NCBI RefSeq assembly: GCF_001050515.1
Contig: NZ_CAHS01000014.1
Coordinates: forward strand, 62,001 to 126,000
Direction of reading: 5' to 3'
Length of the DNA: 64,000 bases
Source of the DNA: Erwinia piriflorinigrans CFBP 5888
Lineage (GTDB): Bacteria; Pseudomonadota; Gammaproteobacteria; Enterobacterales; Enterobacteriaceae
The translations under genes and the position numbers were made by a program. Below are positions 44,999 to 55,285 of this stretch, in pieces. The notes beneath the pieces were generated by a model. It was not told where the DNA came from, searched no databases, and saw only the letters and a program-made list of their open reading frames with translations. The first letter of the stretch is position 1, and each line of letters begins with the position of its first letter.

Positions 44999-46591
44999 GT
45001 GCTAGTTTCCAGCAATGTCACCATGCAGTTTGGCAGTAAGCCGCTGTTCGAAAATATCTCTGTCAAATTTGGCGGCGGCAACCGCTATGGTCTGATCGGT
45101 GCCAACGGCAGCGGCAAGTCCACCTTTATGAAAATTCTCGGCGGCGACCTGGTGCCTTCTGCAGGCAATGTAGCCCTTGATCCCAACGAGCGTATCGGTA
45201 AGCTGCGTCAGGATCAGTTCGCCTTTGAACAATTTTCCGTGCTGGACACGGTGATCATGGGCCACGGCGAGCTGTGGGCGGTGAAGGAAGAGCGCGATCG
45301 TATTTATGCCTTGCCGGAAATGAGCGAAGAAGACGGTTACAAAGTCGCCGATCTCGAAGTGAAATATGGCGAAATGGATGGTTACACCGCCGAAGCGCGC
45401 GCCGGTGAACTGCTGCTGGGCGTGGGCATTCCGCTGGAGCAGCATTATGGTCCAATGAGCGAAGTTGCTCCCGGCTGGAAGCTGCGTGTACTTCTGGCGC
45501 AGGCGCTGTTCTCTAATCCGGATATTCTGCTGCTGGATGAACCGACGAACAACCTGGACATCGATACCATCCGTTGGCTGGAGCAGGTGCTGAACGAACG
45601 TAACAGCACCATGATTATTATCTCGCATGACCGTCACTTCCTGAATATGGTGTGCACCCATATGGCCGATCTCGATTACGGCGAACTGCGCGTTTACTCC
45701 GGTAACTACGACGAATATATGACGGCGGCCACCCAGGCACGCGATCGCCTGCTGTCGGATAATGCCAAGAAAAAGGCGCAGATTAACGAACTGCAATCTT
45801 TCGTCAGTCGCTTTAGCGCCAACGCCTCAAAATCCCGTCAGGCGACTTCACGCGCTAAGCAGATCGATAAGATTAAACTGGATGAAGTGAAAGCATCCAG
45901 CCGTCAGAACCCGTTTATTCGTTTCGAGCAGGATAAGAAACTGTTCCGTAATGCCCTTGAGTTGGAAGCCGTCACCAAAGGCTTCGACAACGGTCCGCTG
46001 TTCAGCAAGGTTAATATGCTGCTGGAAGTGGGCGATAAGCTGGCGATCCTCGGCCCGAACGGCATCGGTAAAACCACGCTGCTGAAAACCCTGGTCGGTG
46101 ACCTGTTACCGGACAGTGGTGCGGTGAAATGGTCTGAGAACGCGCGTATTGGCTACTATGCTCAGGATCACGCTCACGACTTTAGCGACGATCTCAGCGT
46201 GTTCGACTGGATGAGCCAGTGGAAGCAGGAAGGCGACGATGAGCAGGCGGTACGCGGTATTCTCGGACGTCTGCTGTTTACCCAGGATGACATCAAAAAG
46301 CCGGCTAAGGTGCTGTCCGGTGGTGAGAAGGGCCGTATGCTGTTTGGTAAGCTGATGATGCAGAAACCGAACGTGCTGATTATGGATGAACCGACCAACC
46401 ACCTTGATATGGAATCGATCGAAGCGCTGAATATGGCGCTGGAGATGTATGAAGGCACGCTGATCTTCGTTTCTCACGACCGTGAATTTGTCAGCTCACT
46501 GGCGACCCGCGTTATTGAAATGACGCCGGGCAAAATGAATGACTTTACCGGTAACTACGAAGACTATCTGCGTAGCCAGGGTATCGCCTAA
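44999..46591 (+). CDS. ybiT: ABC-F ATPase YbiT
   Basis: A 530-residue cytosolic ABC-F protein that binds the ribosome E site; no membrane domain. Two nucleotide-binding domains: Walker [10 protein letters not shown] (35-43) and GPNGIGKTT; signature of the second LSGGEKGRM; Walker [12 protein letters not shown] and [11 protein letters not shown]. The linker between them carries the charged P-site tRNA-interaction motif ([20 protein letters not shown]). It starts with GTG, matching the E. coli N-terminus [18 protein letters not shown]. Highly similar to E. coli throughout. Confidence 0.97.
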   Translation: MLVSSNVTMQFGSKPLFENISVKFGGGNRYGLIGANGSGKSTFMKILGGDLVPSAGNVALDPNERIGKLRQDQFAFEQFSVLDTVIMGHGELWAVKEERDRIYALPEMSEEDGYKVADLEVKYGEMDGYTAEARAGELLLGVGIPLEQHYGPMSEVAPGWKLRVLLAQALFSNPDILLLDEPTNNLDIDTIRWLEQVLNERNSTMIIISHDRHFLNMVCTHMADLDYGELRVYSGNYDEYMTAATQARDRLLSDNAKKKAQINELQSFVSRFSANASKSRQATSRAKQIDKIKLDEVKASSRQNPFIRFEQDKKLFRNALELEAVTKGFDNGPLFSKVNMLLEVGDKLAILGPNGIGKTTLLKTLVGDLLPDSGAVKWSENARIGYYAQDHAHDFSDDLSVFDWMSQWKQEGDDEQAVRGILGRLLFTQDDIKKPAKVLSGGEKGRMLFGKLMMQKPNVLIMDEPTNHLDMESIEALNMALEMYEGTLIFVSHDREFVSSLATRVIEMTPGKMNDFTGNYEDYLRSQGIA

Positions 46592-46608
46592 TCCCTGAAA
46601 GCAGTATC

Positions 46609-46636
46609 AGGCTGGCTGCAAGCGCAGTCAGCCTGT
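46609..46636. terminator. Hairpin after ybiT
   Basis: CAGGCTG (46609-46615) and CAGCCTG (46630-46636) can pair over a 14-base loop, 18 bases beyond the ybiT stop; the U-run is missing. Confidence 0.4.
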
Positions 46637-46670
46637 GTGTAGTAAAAATTCGTAAGCCATAGAAATATAT

Positions 46671-46841
46671 ATGTCACCGCTTTATTCTGAGCTCGCTATT
46701 TCTACCGTACTGATGTTCAAACACGTTTTCACCTCACGCTACGCGTCGCGCGATGCACAGGTTGGTGAGGCGATGGCCATGATCCGTGCCTTAAACAAAA
46801 TGACGCATGCAGGGATGCCAGAAAGTGCGCGGATTGGCTGA
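46671..46841 (+). mobile_element. Internally deleted IS5/IS903-type transposase remnant
   Basis: One 56-residue frame joins two separate parts of an IS5-family transposase. SPLYSELAISTVLMFKHVF resembles the early YTDMAITTVLMIKRVF block, and DAQVGEAMAMIRALNKMTHAGMPES resembles the extreme C-terminal block of the same enzyme. About 200 residues with the catalytic Asp and Glu are missing, yet the frame stays open across the join at about 46731-46745. Not functional. It marks the left edge of the accessory patch beside ybiT. I did not find paired terminal repeats. Confidence 0.7.
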
Positions 46842-46958
46842 GGAAGTCAGTGACGGGAGCCGCTTTATCTAAATCCGATTTAATCAACAAGGCCTTTTTG
46901 ATGTTATGCTACGTCTAATTAGCCGTGTTTATTACACGACACTTGACGCGAGGTATTT

Positions 46959-47195
46959 ATGGCAACAACACGACGAGCAACGCAAAGCGTTACTATGACC
47001 GTAGAACGAGCCTTACTCAGCCGTGCGCGTGAGGCTGGAATTAATCTCAGTGCCACCCTGACCGCAGCCCTTGACGCTGAACTCCGCCAGTATGAAGCGA
47101 AAAAATGGCAGGAGCAAAACAACGAAGCGCTGGAAGCGCTTAATCGTTTTCACGACGAACACGGTTGTTTCAGCGATGAGTACAGGACATTTTAA
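46959..47195 (+). CDS. ccdA: CcdA-family antitoxin
   Basis: A 78-residue antitoxin. The ribbon-helix-helix DNA-binding part is residues 1-40 (RRATQSVTMTVERALLSRAR), and the C-terminal toxin-neutralising tail has the typical ending EALNRFHDEHGCFSDEYRTF (F plasmid CcdA ends similarly). The CcdA-CcdB complex represses its own promoter; the TACGTCTAATTAGCCGTG region upstream is AT-rich. The toxin gene begins 2 bases later. Confidence 0.9.
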   Translation: MATTRRATQSVTMTVERALLSRAREAGINLSATLTAALDAELRQYEAKKWQEQNNEALEALNRFHDEHGCFSDEYRTF

Positions 47196-47197
47196 AA

Positions 47198-47512
47198 ATG
47201 CAGTTCACTGTATACAATAATATCGGGAAGAGCGCCGTCTATCCCCTGCTGCTTGATGTAACCAGCGATATTATCGGCCAGTTGAACCGCAGGATTGTGA
47301 TCCCGCTGCTGCCTGTTGAAAAGTACCCAGCCAGCACTCGCCCGGAACGGCTGATTCCGCTTGTCAGACTGACCGACGATAAAGAATATGCAGTTATGAC
47401 GCATGAAATGGCGAGTATTCCCGCCCGTTCTTTGGGGGCTGTGTTCTGCGATGCTTCCCTTTATCGTACCGAAGTCAAAGCTGCAATTGATTTTCTTCTT
47501 GATGGTATTTAA
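47198..47512 (+). CDS. ccdB: CcdB-family gyrase toxin
   Basis: A 104-residue toxin expected to trap DNA gyrase cleavage complexes. Family blocks are MQFTVYNNIGKSAVYPLLLDVTSDI, RRIVIPLLP and MTHEMASIPARSLG. Residues before the final isoleucine (DFLLDGI) correspond to the gyrase-contacting tail Trp-Gly-Ile of F CcdB, but with Asp in place of Trp, so gyrase activity may be weakened or altered. Length and frame are intact. Chromosomal ccd modules occur in several enterobacteria. Confidence 0.9.
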   Translation: MQFTVYNNIGKSAVYPLLLDVTSDIIGQLNRRIVIPLLPVEKYPASTRPERLIPLVRLTDDKEYAVMTHEMASIPARSLGAVFCDASLYRTEVKAAIDFLLDGI

Positions 47513-47571
47513 TGATGTATTCTCAACGTGATTTTTAAGAAAGAATCTCTCTGACACCAAATTTTCTGCGT

Positions 47572-47724
47572 ATGATGTTGCTTTCAATCTATGCTTATTT
47601 GCTGGTCGTTTTCCTTGCTTCCGGTGCCGCCGATAAGTGGATAGGCATTGGCCTTTGTGTTCTGTTTGGTGTGCTTTCATACAAAATTACTGATACTAAA
47701 AAAGCACAGTACAGTGAATCTTGA
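47572..47724 (+). CDS. Small predicted membrane protein, unknown
   Basis: A 50-residue frame starting with two ATGs. It has two hydrophobic stretches, LLSIYAYLLVVFLASGAA (3-20) and WIGIGLCVLFGVLSY (23-37), and a polar tail KITDTKKAQYSES. It lies 59 bases past ccdB, GC and codon use like its accessory neighbours. I see no strong ribosome-binding site. Possibly a second small holin- or toxin-like product, but no family is recognised. Confidence 0.4.
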   Translation: MMLLSIYAYLLVVFLASGAADKWIGIGLCVLFGVLSYKITDTKKAQYSES

Positions 47725-47732
47725 GGTACCCG

Positions 47733-47819
47733 GTGAAACTGATAAACCATGAAGAGCGGCATAGTGAGTGGATGCAGGATGATGAATATCGCGCTGCATG
47801 GTATGAAGAAGAATACTGA
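47733..47819 (+). CDS. Short acidic frame resembling an antitoxin N-terminus
   Basis: GTG start after GAGG, 28 residues, with the motif EWMQDDEYRAAWYEEEY. Many HTH antitoxins (HigA-like) begin with a W-x-D-E/P-E-Y/F-R-x-A-Y/W element of this kind, so this may be a truncated antitoxin gene. It starts 8 bases after the small membrane protein stop. Only the short motif supports it. Confidence 0.3.
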   Translation: MKLINHEERHSEWMQDDEYRAAWYEEEY

Positions 47820-47921
47820 ACACCCTCCCAGCCTCTGCTTTAACCGCTTCACCATGCCTTTGACTGGAATCTCGCTTTTTTTTGCCAATGATAGATAGGC
47901 CACTTGTTATATTTATGCCAA

Positions 47922-48293
47922 CTATTTAATAATTTTGAAGAAAGAGTCATACTTTCCTGATTTATGAGATATTTTATTTAAGGCATCCTGCCACTTTATC
48001 AGTTCAAGCATAAATTCATTTGTATCTTCATCAAAAATGGCTTTGGCCTCTTCGTAGGTATAATCAGAAAAATCGTCAGTATGCTTTAATTCGTGGGCTT
48101 CCAAAGTATAGTAAAAGTAGCTGATGTTTTCATTATAACCATCAATCCAGTCATCTGAAATGAAATAGTCCATTAACCCTTCATTAAATTCATCTTTTAA
48201 ATTCCAGCCATATCGATGAAGCTTCACAAGTGATTCATTGAGCGTATTGCAGTTTTTGGCGATAGTTAGCATAGATATATGAAAATAAGTCAT
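47922..48293 (-). CDS. Unknown low-GC protein, immunity-like composition
   Basis: 123 residues from ATG 48293 (MTYFHISMLTIAKNCNTLNE), acidic and aromatic (YFISDDWIDGYNENISYFYYTLEAH). About 33% GC, far below the flanking genes. The all-acidic small soluble composition and the accessory setting recall bacteriocin or CDI immunity proteins, but I recognise no family. Alternative start at 48320 adds 9 residues. Confidence 0.5.
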   Translation of the reverse strand: MTYFHISMLTIAKNCNTLNESLVKLHRYGWNLKDEFNEGLMDYFISDDWIDGYNENISYFYYTLEAHELKHTDDFSDYTYEEAKAIFDEDTNEFMLELIKWQDALNKISHKSGKYDSFFKIIK

Positions 48294-48383
48294 TTTTTTA
48301 TTGTTTACTCTCCTTGCCAAGAAAGCATTTCTTGAATTGGCTATTTTTATTAGAGATATAAGATGTGATTTAGTCTTGTTAAT

Positions 48384-48560
48384 TTAAAATAAAGCTTCCT
48401 CAACTTGTTTTTTGATAAATTCCTGAGCAATCTTGCTACCATCTTCAATGTTTTTTCTATTGATCCAATCCGGCGCTGCTTTATAGGCCATATAGGCTAC
48501 AGCTAAGGTACCGAAACTACTAAGAGAACTAATCCAGTCGCTAACAGAACCCCACTCCAT
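48384..48560 (-). CDS. Small unknown protein, 58 residues
   Basis: Strong AGGAAGAG ribosome-binding site before ATG 48560. It begins MEWGSVSDWISSLSSFGTL, then AVAYMAYKAAPDWI and a charged tail NRKNIEDGSKIAQEFIKKQVEEALF. It could form one short membrane-associated helix (about 15-28) followed by an amphipathic helix. The type is common next to phage or plasmid genes, but I cannot name it. It is 90 bases upstream of the 123-residue gene in the same direction, so they may be co-expressed. Confidence 0.5.
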   Translation of the reverse strand: MEWGSVSDWISSLSSFGTLAVAYMAYKAAPDWINRKNIEDGSKIAQEFIKKQVEEALF

Positions 48561-48613
48561 ATAACTCTTCCTGCATTAAGATAATTTCACATGTTGAAGT
48601 ACTTATGACTGCA

Positions 48614-49384
48614 TCAACCACCCCGCCGATCGCCATCCCCACACACCTCACAGCCTGCATCCTTCGCCACTTTTATTGAGCGGAACTGCAATGTCATGGC
48701 ATCGTACAGCAGCAGTTTCCCGGCTACCGGGCTGCCGTAGTGGGTCAGGGCGCGAATGGCCTCCATCGCCTGTAATGAACCGATAACCCCGACCAGCGGT
48801 GCCATCACCCCGGCTTCCACACAGCTCAGCGTTGCAGCGCCGAACAGGCGGCTGATACAGCGGTAACAGGGTTCATCGCGGCCCCAGCTGAATACGCTGA
48901 TTTGCCCCTCCATACGAATCGCCGCCCCGGAGACCAGCGGGGTTTTGCTGGCAAAACAGAGTCGGTTCAGCTGTTCGCGCGTCTCGAGGTTATCGCAGCA
49001 GTCGATCACCAGCTGATGCTGGGCAATAAGCTGCGCCAGCGCGTCATCATCAAGGCGGGCGTTAACCGCCTCGATGGCGATTAGTGAGTTGATGGCGGAG
49101 AGGCGTGCTCGTGCCGAGTCGACCTTTGCCATCCCCAGCTGCGCCTCGCCGTGCAACACCTGGCGTTGCAGATTGGAAAGCGTCACCTCGTCGAAATCGA
49201 GCAGCGTCAGCTGGCCGACTCCGGCGGCGGCCAGATACTGGCTGGCGGCGCAGCCCAGTCCGCCAAGCCCGACCACCAGCACGCGTGCGGCTTTTAGCTG
49301 CTCCTGGCCGTCAAGATCAAAACTGCGCAGCACGACTTGACGGTTATAGCGCAGCATCTCCTCATCGCTTAGCTCAGGTAACAT
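48614..49384 (-). CDS. moeB: Molybdopterin-synthase adenylyltransferase MoeB
   Basis: Adenylates the C-terminal glycine of MoaD for molybdopterin synthesis. 256 residues from ATG 49384 (MLPELSDEEMLRYNRQ); the ATP-binding loop VGLGGLGCAASQYL and catalytic-cysteine region CVEAGVMAPLVG are present, with zinc cysteines in CYRC and CEVC. No rhodanese domain, as in E. coli. Begins 1 base past the moeA stop, same transcript. Confidence 0.96.
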   Translation of the reverse strand: MLPELSDEEMLRYNRQVVLRSFDLDGQEQLKAARVLVVGLGGLGCAASQYLAAAGVGQLTLLDFDEVTLSNLQRQVLHGEAQLGMAKVDSARARLSAINSLIAIEAVNARLDDDALAQLIAQHQLVIDCCDNLETREQLNRLCFASKTPLVSGAAIRMEGQISVFSWGRDEPCYRCISRLFGAATLSCVEAGVMAPLVGVIGSLQAMEAIRALTHYGSPVAGKLLLYDAMTLQFRSIKVAKDAGCEVCGDGDRRGG

Positions 49385-49385
49385 A

Positions 49386-50621
49386 TCAGCCCTCCAGCAG
49401 CGCGTTAAATGGCTCAACGTCGACCCATTCACCTGCTGCCACATTGCCGCGCTCGCGCTCCAGCACGATAAAACAGTTAGCCGGATGGAATGAACTGAAT
49501 ATGTGCGACCCCTGGTTGCCGGTGGTTTTCACCTCCAGATCGCCGTTAGCATCGCGTTGTAAAATACCGCGCTGGAAGTCGAGGCGGCCCGGCGTTTTTT
49601 TCAGAAAGCTGGCGCTGCGGATACGCTGACGCGGGGGTAATGACGGGCCATGTTGTCCGGTTAGCCTGGCCAACAGCGGTTGCACCAGCTGGTAAAAGGT
49701 CAGTACGGCCGAGACCGGGTTACCCGGCAGGCCGCAGAACCAGCTGTGCGGCAGGCGGCCGAAGGCAAACGGTTTGCCCGGTTTGATTGCCAGCTTCCAG
49801 AAGCCAATTTCGCCCAGCTCCTCCAGCATCTCTTTGGTGTAATCGGCTGCGCCGACCGATACACCACCACTGCTGATAACCACGTCGGCGCTGGCATCAG
49901 CCTCTTTAAATGCCACACGCAGCGCCGCCGGATCGTCACGGATAATGCCAAGATCAATCACTTCACAGCCGAGTTTATCCAGCATCAGCCGTACCGCGAA
50001 GCGGTTAGTGTCATAGATCTGCCCGGCCGCCAGCGGCTGACCAACCGCCTGCAACTCGTCTCCGGTAGAAAAAATCGCGACGCGCAGTTTGCGCAATACT
50101 TTCACTTGGGGAATGCCGAGCGAGGCCAGCAGCGGCAGTTCCGCCGCGCCGAGTTTGACCCCGGCAGCCAGCACCTCAGCGCCTTCGGAGATATCTTCCC
50201 CCGCCCGACGAATATTTTGCCCGGCGCTGACATGAGCGGTTATGCTCACCATGCCATCCTTCGCAGCGGTCTGCTCCTGCATAACGACCGCCTCGCATCC
50301 TGAAGGGAGCGGTGCGCCGGTCATAATGCGAATGCAGCTGCCCACGGGCCATTCGCCGTTATACGGGCTACCGGCAAAGGCCTTTCCGGCGACCGATAGC
50401 GCTTCTCGCGCGTTGAGGTCCGCCATGCGCAGGGCATAACCGTCCATCGCCGAATTATCGAAAGGCGGTACATTCAGCGGGGAAATCACCGGACTGGCAG
50501 TAATACGCCCCGCAGCCTGTGCCAGGCTAACGGTTTCGCTGTCTGCAAGCGGGGTAATTCGCGCCAGTAGGGTAGTCAAGGCATCGTCCAGGGAGATTAA
50601 CCCCGTCGTAAATGCGTCCAT
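49386..50621 (-). CDS. moeA: Molybdopterin molybdenumtransferase MoeA
   Basis: Inserts molybdate into adenylated molybdopterin to make the cofactor. 411 residues, the same as E. coli, when started at 50621 ([15 protein letters not shown]); a longer frame to 50711 has no support. Key blocks: [41 protein letters not shown] and [10 protein letters not shown] (last two near the active site). moeA precedes moeB in one operon. Promoter in the 255-base gap shared with divergent iaaA. Confidence 0.96.
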   Translation of the reverse strand: MDAFTTGLISLDDALTTLLARITPLADSETVSLAQAAGRITASPVISPLNVPPFDNSAMDGYALRMADLNAREALSVAGKAFAGSPYNGEWPVGSCIRIMTGAPLPSGCEAVVMQEQTAAKDGMVSITAHVSAGQNIRRAGEDISEGAEVLAAGVKLGAAELPLLASLGIPQVKVLRKLRVAIFSTGDELQAVGQPLAAGQIYDTNRFAVRLMLDKLGCEVIDLGIIRDDPAALRVAFKEADASADVVISSGGVSVGAADYTKEMLEELGEIGFWKLAIKPGKPFAFGRLPHSWFCGLPGNPVSAVLTFYQLVQPLLARLTGQHGPSLPPRQRIRSASFLKKTPGRLDFQRGILQRDANGDLEVKTTGNQGSHIFSSFHPANCFIVLERERGNVAAGEWVDVEPFNALLEG

Positions 50622-50876
50622 CGGTTGTTTCTCCAGCATACGAAGGAATAGGCTTGCTTCATTATGGCGTGAATCGGGTACAGGGTCACGTTTGCCTGTA
50701 CCAACAGACACTCATCGCTGCGCTGCCTAACTTATAACTATTGGTTATAACTGAGGGGCAAACATTCCGCTTTACATATCTATACGGCCTACCTATAGTC
50801 AAAAAGGTTATTTTCTCGATAAATATATTCTAACTCAGTGTTTTTCATGCTGATTTGTCACAGGGTAAATTGAATA

Positions 50877-51821
50877 ATGGCCAAAGCGACGATTGCCATT
50901 CATGGTGGTGCCGGAGCCATTGCGCGCGCCAGCATGGATGCCCGCAATGAGCAGCGCTATCGTCAGGCGTTATCACTCATTATCACCGACGCGCAGACCA
51001 GGTTGTCGGCAGGGCATAGCGCGTTGGATGTGGTTACCGAAGCGGTTCGACAGCTGGAAGAGTGCCTGCTTTTTAATGCCGGGCGCGGCGCGGTATTTAC
51101 CCACCAGGGACGACATGAACTGGATGCCTGCGTGATGGAGGGCAAAACGCGTGCGGCCGGGGCGGTGGCTGGCGTCACCCGGGTGCGTAATCCGGTGCTG
51201 GCCGCGCGTGCCGTACTGGAAAACAGCCCGCATGTGCTGTTTATTGGCGAGGGTGCGGAATCGTTTGCGGCAGCACAAGGACTCGAGATGGTTGAAAACC
51301 GCTTTTTTTCCACGCCACAACGCCGCGCACAGCTGGAACGTGCCATTGCCGACAACCAAATCCTGCTTGACCACGACGGTGGCCCCCTCGACCCGGATCG
51401 TAAATTTGGCACCGTGGGAGCTGTTGCCTGTGACAGTGCCGGACGACTGGCGGCAGCCACCTCAACGGGCAGCATAACCAATAAGCAGGCCGGGCGCGTA
51501 GGCGATTCGCCGCTGCCCGGTGCGGGCTGTTATGCCAGCTCCGGGGTTGCCGTCTCCTGTACCGGCAGTGGAGAAGTCTTTATGCGCCTGCTTGCGGCCT
51601 ATGATGTCGCCGCGCTGATGGAGTATGGCGGGCTGTCGTTAGCCCAGGCGGCGCAAAAGGTTATTATGGAAAAAATTCCCGACCTGGGCGGAAGTGGGGG
51701 ACTTATCGCCGTCGATGCGGCGGGCAATCTGGCACTGCCGTTCAACAGCGAGGGCATGTACCGCGCATATGGCGTGGCGGGCGAAAAGCCCGTAGTGGCT
51801 ATTTATCGGGAGGATACCTGA
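50877..51821 (+). CDS. iaaA: Isoaspartyl peptidase / beta-aspartyl peptidase (Ntn hydrolase)
   Basis: A 314-residue proenzyme that cleaves itself before Thr179 ([10 protein letters not shown]) to make the active alpha and beta subunits; this threonine is the nucleophile, as in E. coli IaaA. N-terminal [11 protein letters not shown] and the [22 protein letters not shown] substrate loop are present. It removes isoaspartyl dipeptides and acts as an L-asparaginase. First gene of the iaaA-gsiABCD operon; overlaps gsiA by one base. Confidence 0.95.
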   Translation: MAKATIAIHGGAGAIARASMDARNEQRYRQALSLIITDAQTRLSAGHSALDVVTEAVRQLEECLLFNAGRGAVFTHQGRHELDACVMEGKTRAAGAVAGVTRVRNPVLAARAVLENSPHVLFIGEGAESFAAAQGLEMVENRFFSTPQRRAQLERAIADNQILLDHDGGPLDPDRKFGTVGAVACDSAGRLAAATSTGSITNKQAGRVGDSPLPGAGCYASSGVAVSCTGSGEVFMRLLAAYDVAALMEYGGLSLAQAAQKVIMEKIPDLGGSGGLIAVDAAGNLALPFNSEGMYRAYGVAGEKPVVAIYREDT

Positions 51822-53674
51822 TGAGCGCATTTTCTCAGCATGACAGGGTACTCTCGGTGCGCGACCTTAGCGTCAGCTTTGCGCGTGAAGACCAGCAGCG
51901 AATCCAGGTGGTGAAAAATCTGTCGCTGGATGTGCATGCCGGTGAGACGCTGGCGATTGTGGGTGAGTCCGGCTCCGGCAAGTCAGTGACCTCTCTGGCA
52001 TTGATGCGGCTGGTAGAGCAGGGGGGCGGCAACATCGACAGCGGCACAATATGGCTGCGCCGCCAGCAGAAGCCTGCGGTAGATCTGGCTACCCTGACGC
52101 AGTCGGAGCTGCGCAGGATCCGGGGCGCAGATATGGCGATGATTTTCCAGGAACCGATGACCTCGCTAAACCCGGTATTTTCGGTTGGCGAACAAATTGC
52201 CGAGTCAATTCGTCTGCATCAGGGGAAAAGCCATGCCCAGGCACTGACCGAGGCGCGGCGTATGCTCGACCTGGTGCGCATTCCTGAAGCCAAAAATGTG
52301 CTGGCGCGCTATCCGCATCAGCTTTCCGGCGGCATGCGTCAGCGGGTGATGATTGCGATGGCGCTCTCCTGCCGCCCGTCGCTGCTGATTGCCGATGAAC
52401 CGACCACCGCGCTGGATGTCACCATTCAGGCACAAATCCTGCAACTGATCCGCGTGCTGCAAAAAGAGATGCAGATGGCGGTGATTTTTATCACCCATGA
52501 TATGGGGGTGGTGGCAGAGATGGCGGATCGGGTACAGGTGATGTATCGCGGCGACGTGGTAGAAAGCGGCAGCGTGCAGGCGATTTTCAGCCACCCGCAA
52601 CGGCCGTATACGCGTTCGCTGCTCGCCGCAGTGCCTAAACTGGGGGCAATGAGTGGGCGCGATCTGCCCGCGAAATTTCCGCTGGCTGGTGAGGCTGGCG
52701 AGCCGGTGGCAGAAGCACCGCAGGATACGGTCAATCACCATGACGCCCCGATCCTACAGGTGCGTGACCTGATCACCCGCTTCGATATTCGCGGCGGTAT
52801 TTTCAACCGGGTGCAGCGGCGGGTACATGCCGTTGAAAAGGTGAGCTTCGATTTGCGTGCCGGTGAAACGCTGGCACTGGTCGGGGAGTCCGGCTGCGGC
52901 AAATCCACCACCGGGCGCTCTTTGTTACGTCTGGTGGCGAGCCAGGGCGGCAGCATCATGTTTAACGGCCAGCGTATTGACCGCCTGCATGGCTCCGCTC
53001 TGGCGCATCTGCGCCGCGATATCCAGTTTATCTTCCAGGATCCGTATGCCTCCCTCGATCCTCGCCAGACCGTGGGCTATTCGATAATGGAGCCGCTTCT
53101 GGTTCACGGCATTGCGCGCGGCCGGGAGGCTGAGCAGCGGGTGGCCAGCCTGCTGGAGCGCGTCGGGTTGCTGGCGGAGCATGCCCGGCGCTATCCGCAT
53201 GAGTTCTCCGGCGGGCAGCGCCAGCGTATCTGTATTGCGCGCGCGCTGGCGCTCAACCCCAAAGTGGTGATTGCCGATGAAGCGGTTTCAGCGCTGGACG
53301 TTTCGGTTCAGGCGCAGATCGTTAATCTGATGCTAGACCTCCAGCGGGAGTTCAGTATTGCGTTTCTGTTTATCTCCCACGATATGGCGGTGGTAGAGCG
53401 TATCAGCCACCGGGTCGCGGTGATGTATCTTGGGCAGATTGTGGAGATCGGGCCTCGCCAGGCGGTGTTTGAGCATCCGCAACACCCTTACACCCGCAAG
53501 CTGATGGCATCGGTGCCGGTGGCCGACCCGACTCGCCGTCGACGTGAACGTGCTCTGTTAGTTGATGAAATACCCAGTCCGATCCGCGCCCTGGGCGATG
53601 AACCGGACGTGGCTCCGTTGGTTGAGGTGGGTAGCGGGCACTTTGTGGCGCGCCACACCATCAGCCGGACCTGA
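51821..53674 (+). CDS. gsiA: Glutathione import ATP-binding protein GsiA
   Basis: A 617-residue double ABC ATPase energising the GsiBCD glutathione/peptide importer. First domain: Walker [10 protein letters not shown] (about 47-55), signature LSGGMRQRV, Walker [13 protein letters not shown]. Second: GESGCGKST (about 356-364), [20 protein letters not shown]. Each is followed by the oligopeptide-transporter C-terminal region ([20 protein letters not shown]). Overlaps iaaA by 1 base. Confidence 0.95.
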   Translation: MSAFSQHDRVLSVRDLSVSFAREDQQRIQVVKNLSLDVHAGETLAIVGESGSGKSVTSLALMRLVEQGGGNIDSGTIWLRRQQKPAVDLATLTQSELRRIRGADMAMIFQEPMTSLNPVFSVGEQIAESIRLHQGKSHAQALTEARRMLDLVRIPEAKNVLARYPHQLSGGMRQRVMIAMALSCRPSLLIADEPTTALDVTIQAQILQLIRVLQKEMQMAVIFITHDMGVVAEMADRVQVMYRGDVVESGSVQAIFSHPQRPYTRSLLAAVPKLGAMSGRDLPAKFPLAGEAGEPVAEAPQDTVNHHDAPILQVRDLITRFDIRGGIFNRVQRRVHAVEKVSFDLRAGETLALVGESGCGKSTTGRSLLRLVASQGGSIMFNGQRIDRLHGSALAHLRRDIQFIFQDPYASLDPRQTVGYSIMEPLLVHGIARGREAEQRVASLLERVGLLAEHARRYPHEFSGGQRQRICIARALALNPKVVIADEAVSALDVSVQAQIVNLMLDLQREFSIAFLFISHDMAVVERISHRVAVMYLGQIVEIGPRQAVFEHPQHPYTRKLMASVPVADPTRRRRERALLVDEIPSPIRALGDEPDVAPLVEVGSGHFVARHTISRT

Positions 53675-53707
53675 TTGCTGCATAACAAAAACAAGGGATA
53701 AGCTAAG

Positions 53708-55246
53708 ATGATCAATAAACATACACGTAAGTTGTTGTTAACGGCTGGCCTGTTGGGTAGCTGTGCCGCACTCCCCGCCTGGGCGGCGAAAGATGTCACT
53801 ATTGCGGTCGCCTCTAATTTTACCACTCTCGATCCTTACGATGCCAATGACACCTTGTCGCAGGCGGTCTCCAAGTCCTTCTATCAGGGGCTGTTCGGTT
53901 TTGATAAAGAGATGAAACTGGAAAATGTGCTGGCAGACAGCTATCAGGCCAGTCCGGACGGATTAAGCTACGTCATCAAGCTCAAGAAAGGGATTAAGTT
54001 CCAGGACGGAACGGATTTTAATGCCGCAGCGGTTAAAGCGAATCTCGATCGCGCCAGTAACCCGGAAAACCATCTCAAGCGTTATAACCTGTTTAAAACC
54101 ATCGCCAGCACGGAAGTGGTTGATGCCAGTACGGTGAAAGTCACGCTGAAACAGCCGTTCTCGGCGTTTATTAATAACCTTGCCAGCCCGGCTGCGGCAA
54201 TGATTTCACCCGAGGCGCTTAAAAAATACGGTAAGGACATCGGCTTCCATCCTGTCGGTACCGGTCCGTACCAGTTTGTCGCCTGGAATCAGACCGATTT
54301 TGTCAAAGTGGCGAAATTCAGCGGTTACTGGAAACCGGGTTACCCTAAACTGGACAGCATTACCTGGCGTCCGGTGGTGGATAACAATACCCGTTCCGCG
54401 ATGCTGCAAACCGGCGAGGCCAACTTTGCTTTCCCGATCCCGTTTGAGCAGGCTAAGCTGCTGGAGAAAAACAGTAAGCTGAACCTGGTGGCTTCTCCGT
54501 CGATTATGCAGCGCTATATCAGCTTTAACGTCACGCAGAAACCGTTTGATGACCCCAAGGTGCGCGCCGCGATTGGCTACGCCATCAACCGTGAGGCGCT
54601 GGCGAAGGTCGCGTTCGCCGGATATGCCACGCCGGCCACCGGCATTGTGCCGCCGTCAATCCAGTATGCACAGCAGTATCCGGCACCGGAATACAACCCG
54701 GCGAAAGCGCGTGAATTGCTGAAGGAAGCGGGCTATCCAAATGGCTTCACCACCACGCTGTGGTCTTCACATAATCACAGTACGGCGCAGAAAGTGTTGC
54801 AGTTTACCCAGCAGCAGCTGGCCCAGGTAGGGATTAAGGTTGTGGTGACGGCAATGGATGCCGGTCAGCGCGCGGCCCAGGTCGAAGATAAAGGCCAGAA
54901 AGAGAGCGGCGTACGCATGTTCTATACCGGCTGGTCGGCATCAACCGGCGAGGCTAACTGGGCGTTGACGCCGCTGTTTGCCACCCAGTCCTGGCCACCA
55001 ACCATCTTTAATACCGCTTTTTACAGCAATCCTCAGGTCGATAAAGATTTGAGCGATGCGCTGAATACCACCGACGGCGAGAAAAAAGCCGCGCTGTATA
55101 AAGATGCACAGGATCGTATCTGGCACGATCGGCCTTGGGCACCGCTGGTGGTTGAAAAGCTGATTTCGGCCAACACCCGTAATTTGAGCGGTTTCTACGT
55201 GATGCCGGATACGTCGTTCAACTTTGACGATGCCGATCTGAAGTAA
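53708..55246 (+). CDS. gsiB: Glutathione-binding periplasmic protein GsiB
   Basis: A 512-residue extracytoplasmic binding protein (SBP family 5). Signal peptide 1-26 ([22 protein letters not shown]) with cleavage at AWA/AKD. Then [19 protein letters not shown] and [10 protein letters not shown] typical of the family. Binds glutathione or short peptides for GsiCDA. Lies 33 bases after gsiA and 39 before gsiC. Confidence 0.94.
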   Translation: MINKHTRKLLLTAGLLGSCAALPAWAAKDVTIAVASNFTTLDPYDANDTLSQAVSKSFYQGLFGFDKEMKLENVLADSYQASPDGLSYVIKLKKGIKFQDGTDFNAAAVKANLDRASNPENHLKRYNLFKTIASTEVVDASTVKVTLKQPFSAFINNLASPAAAMISPEALKKYGKDIGFHPVGTGPYQFVAWNQTDFVKVAKFSGYWKPGYPKLDSITWRPVVDNNTRSAMLQTGEANFAFPIPFEQAKLLEKNSKLNLVASPSIMQRYISFNVTQKPFDDPKVRAAIGYAINREALAKVAFAGYATPATGIVPPSIQYAQQYPAPEYNPAKARELLKEAGYPNGFTTTLWSSHNHSTAQKVLQFTQQQLAQVGIKVVVTAMDAGQRAAQVEDKGQKESGVRMFYTGWSASTGEANWALTPLFATQSWPPTIFNTAFYSNPQVDKDLSDALNTTDGEKKAALYKDAQDRIWHDRPWAPLVVEKLISANTRNLSGFYVMPDTSFNFDDADLK

Positions 55247-55285
55247 CGGTTTAGCGCGCCTCCTCCGGGGGGCGCAGGGTACAAC

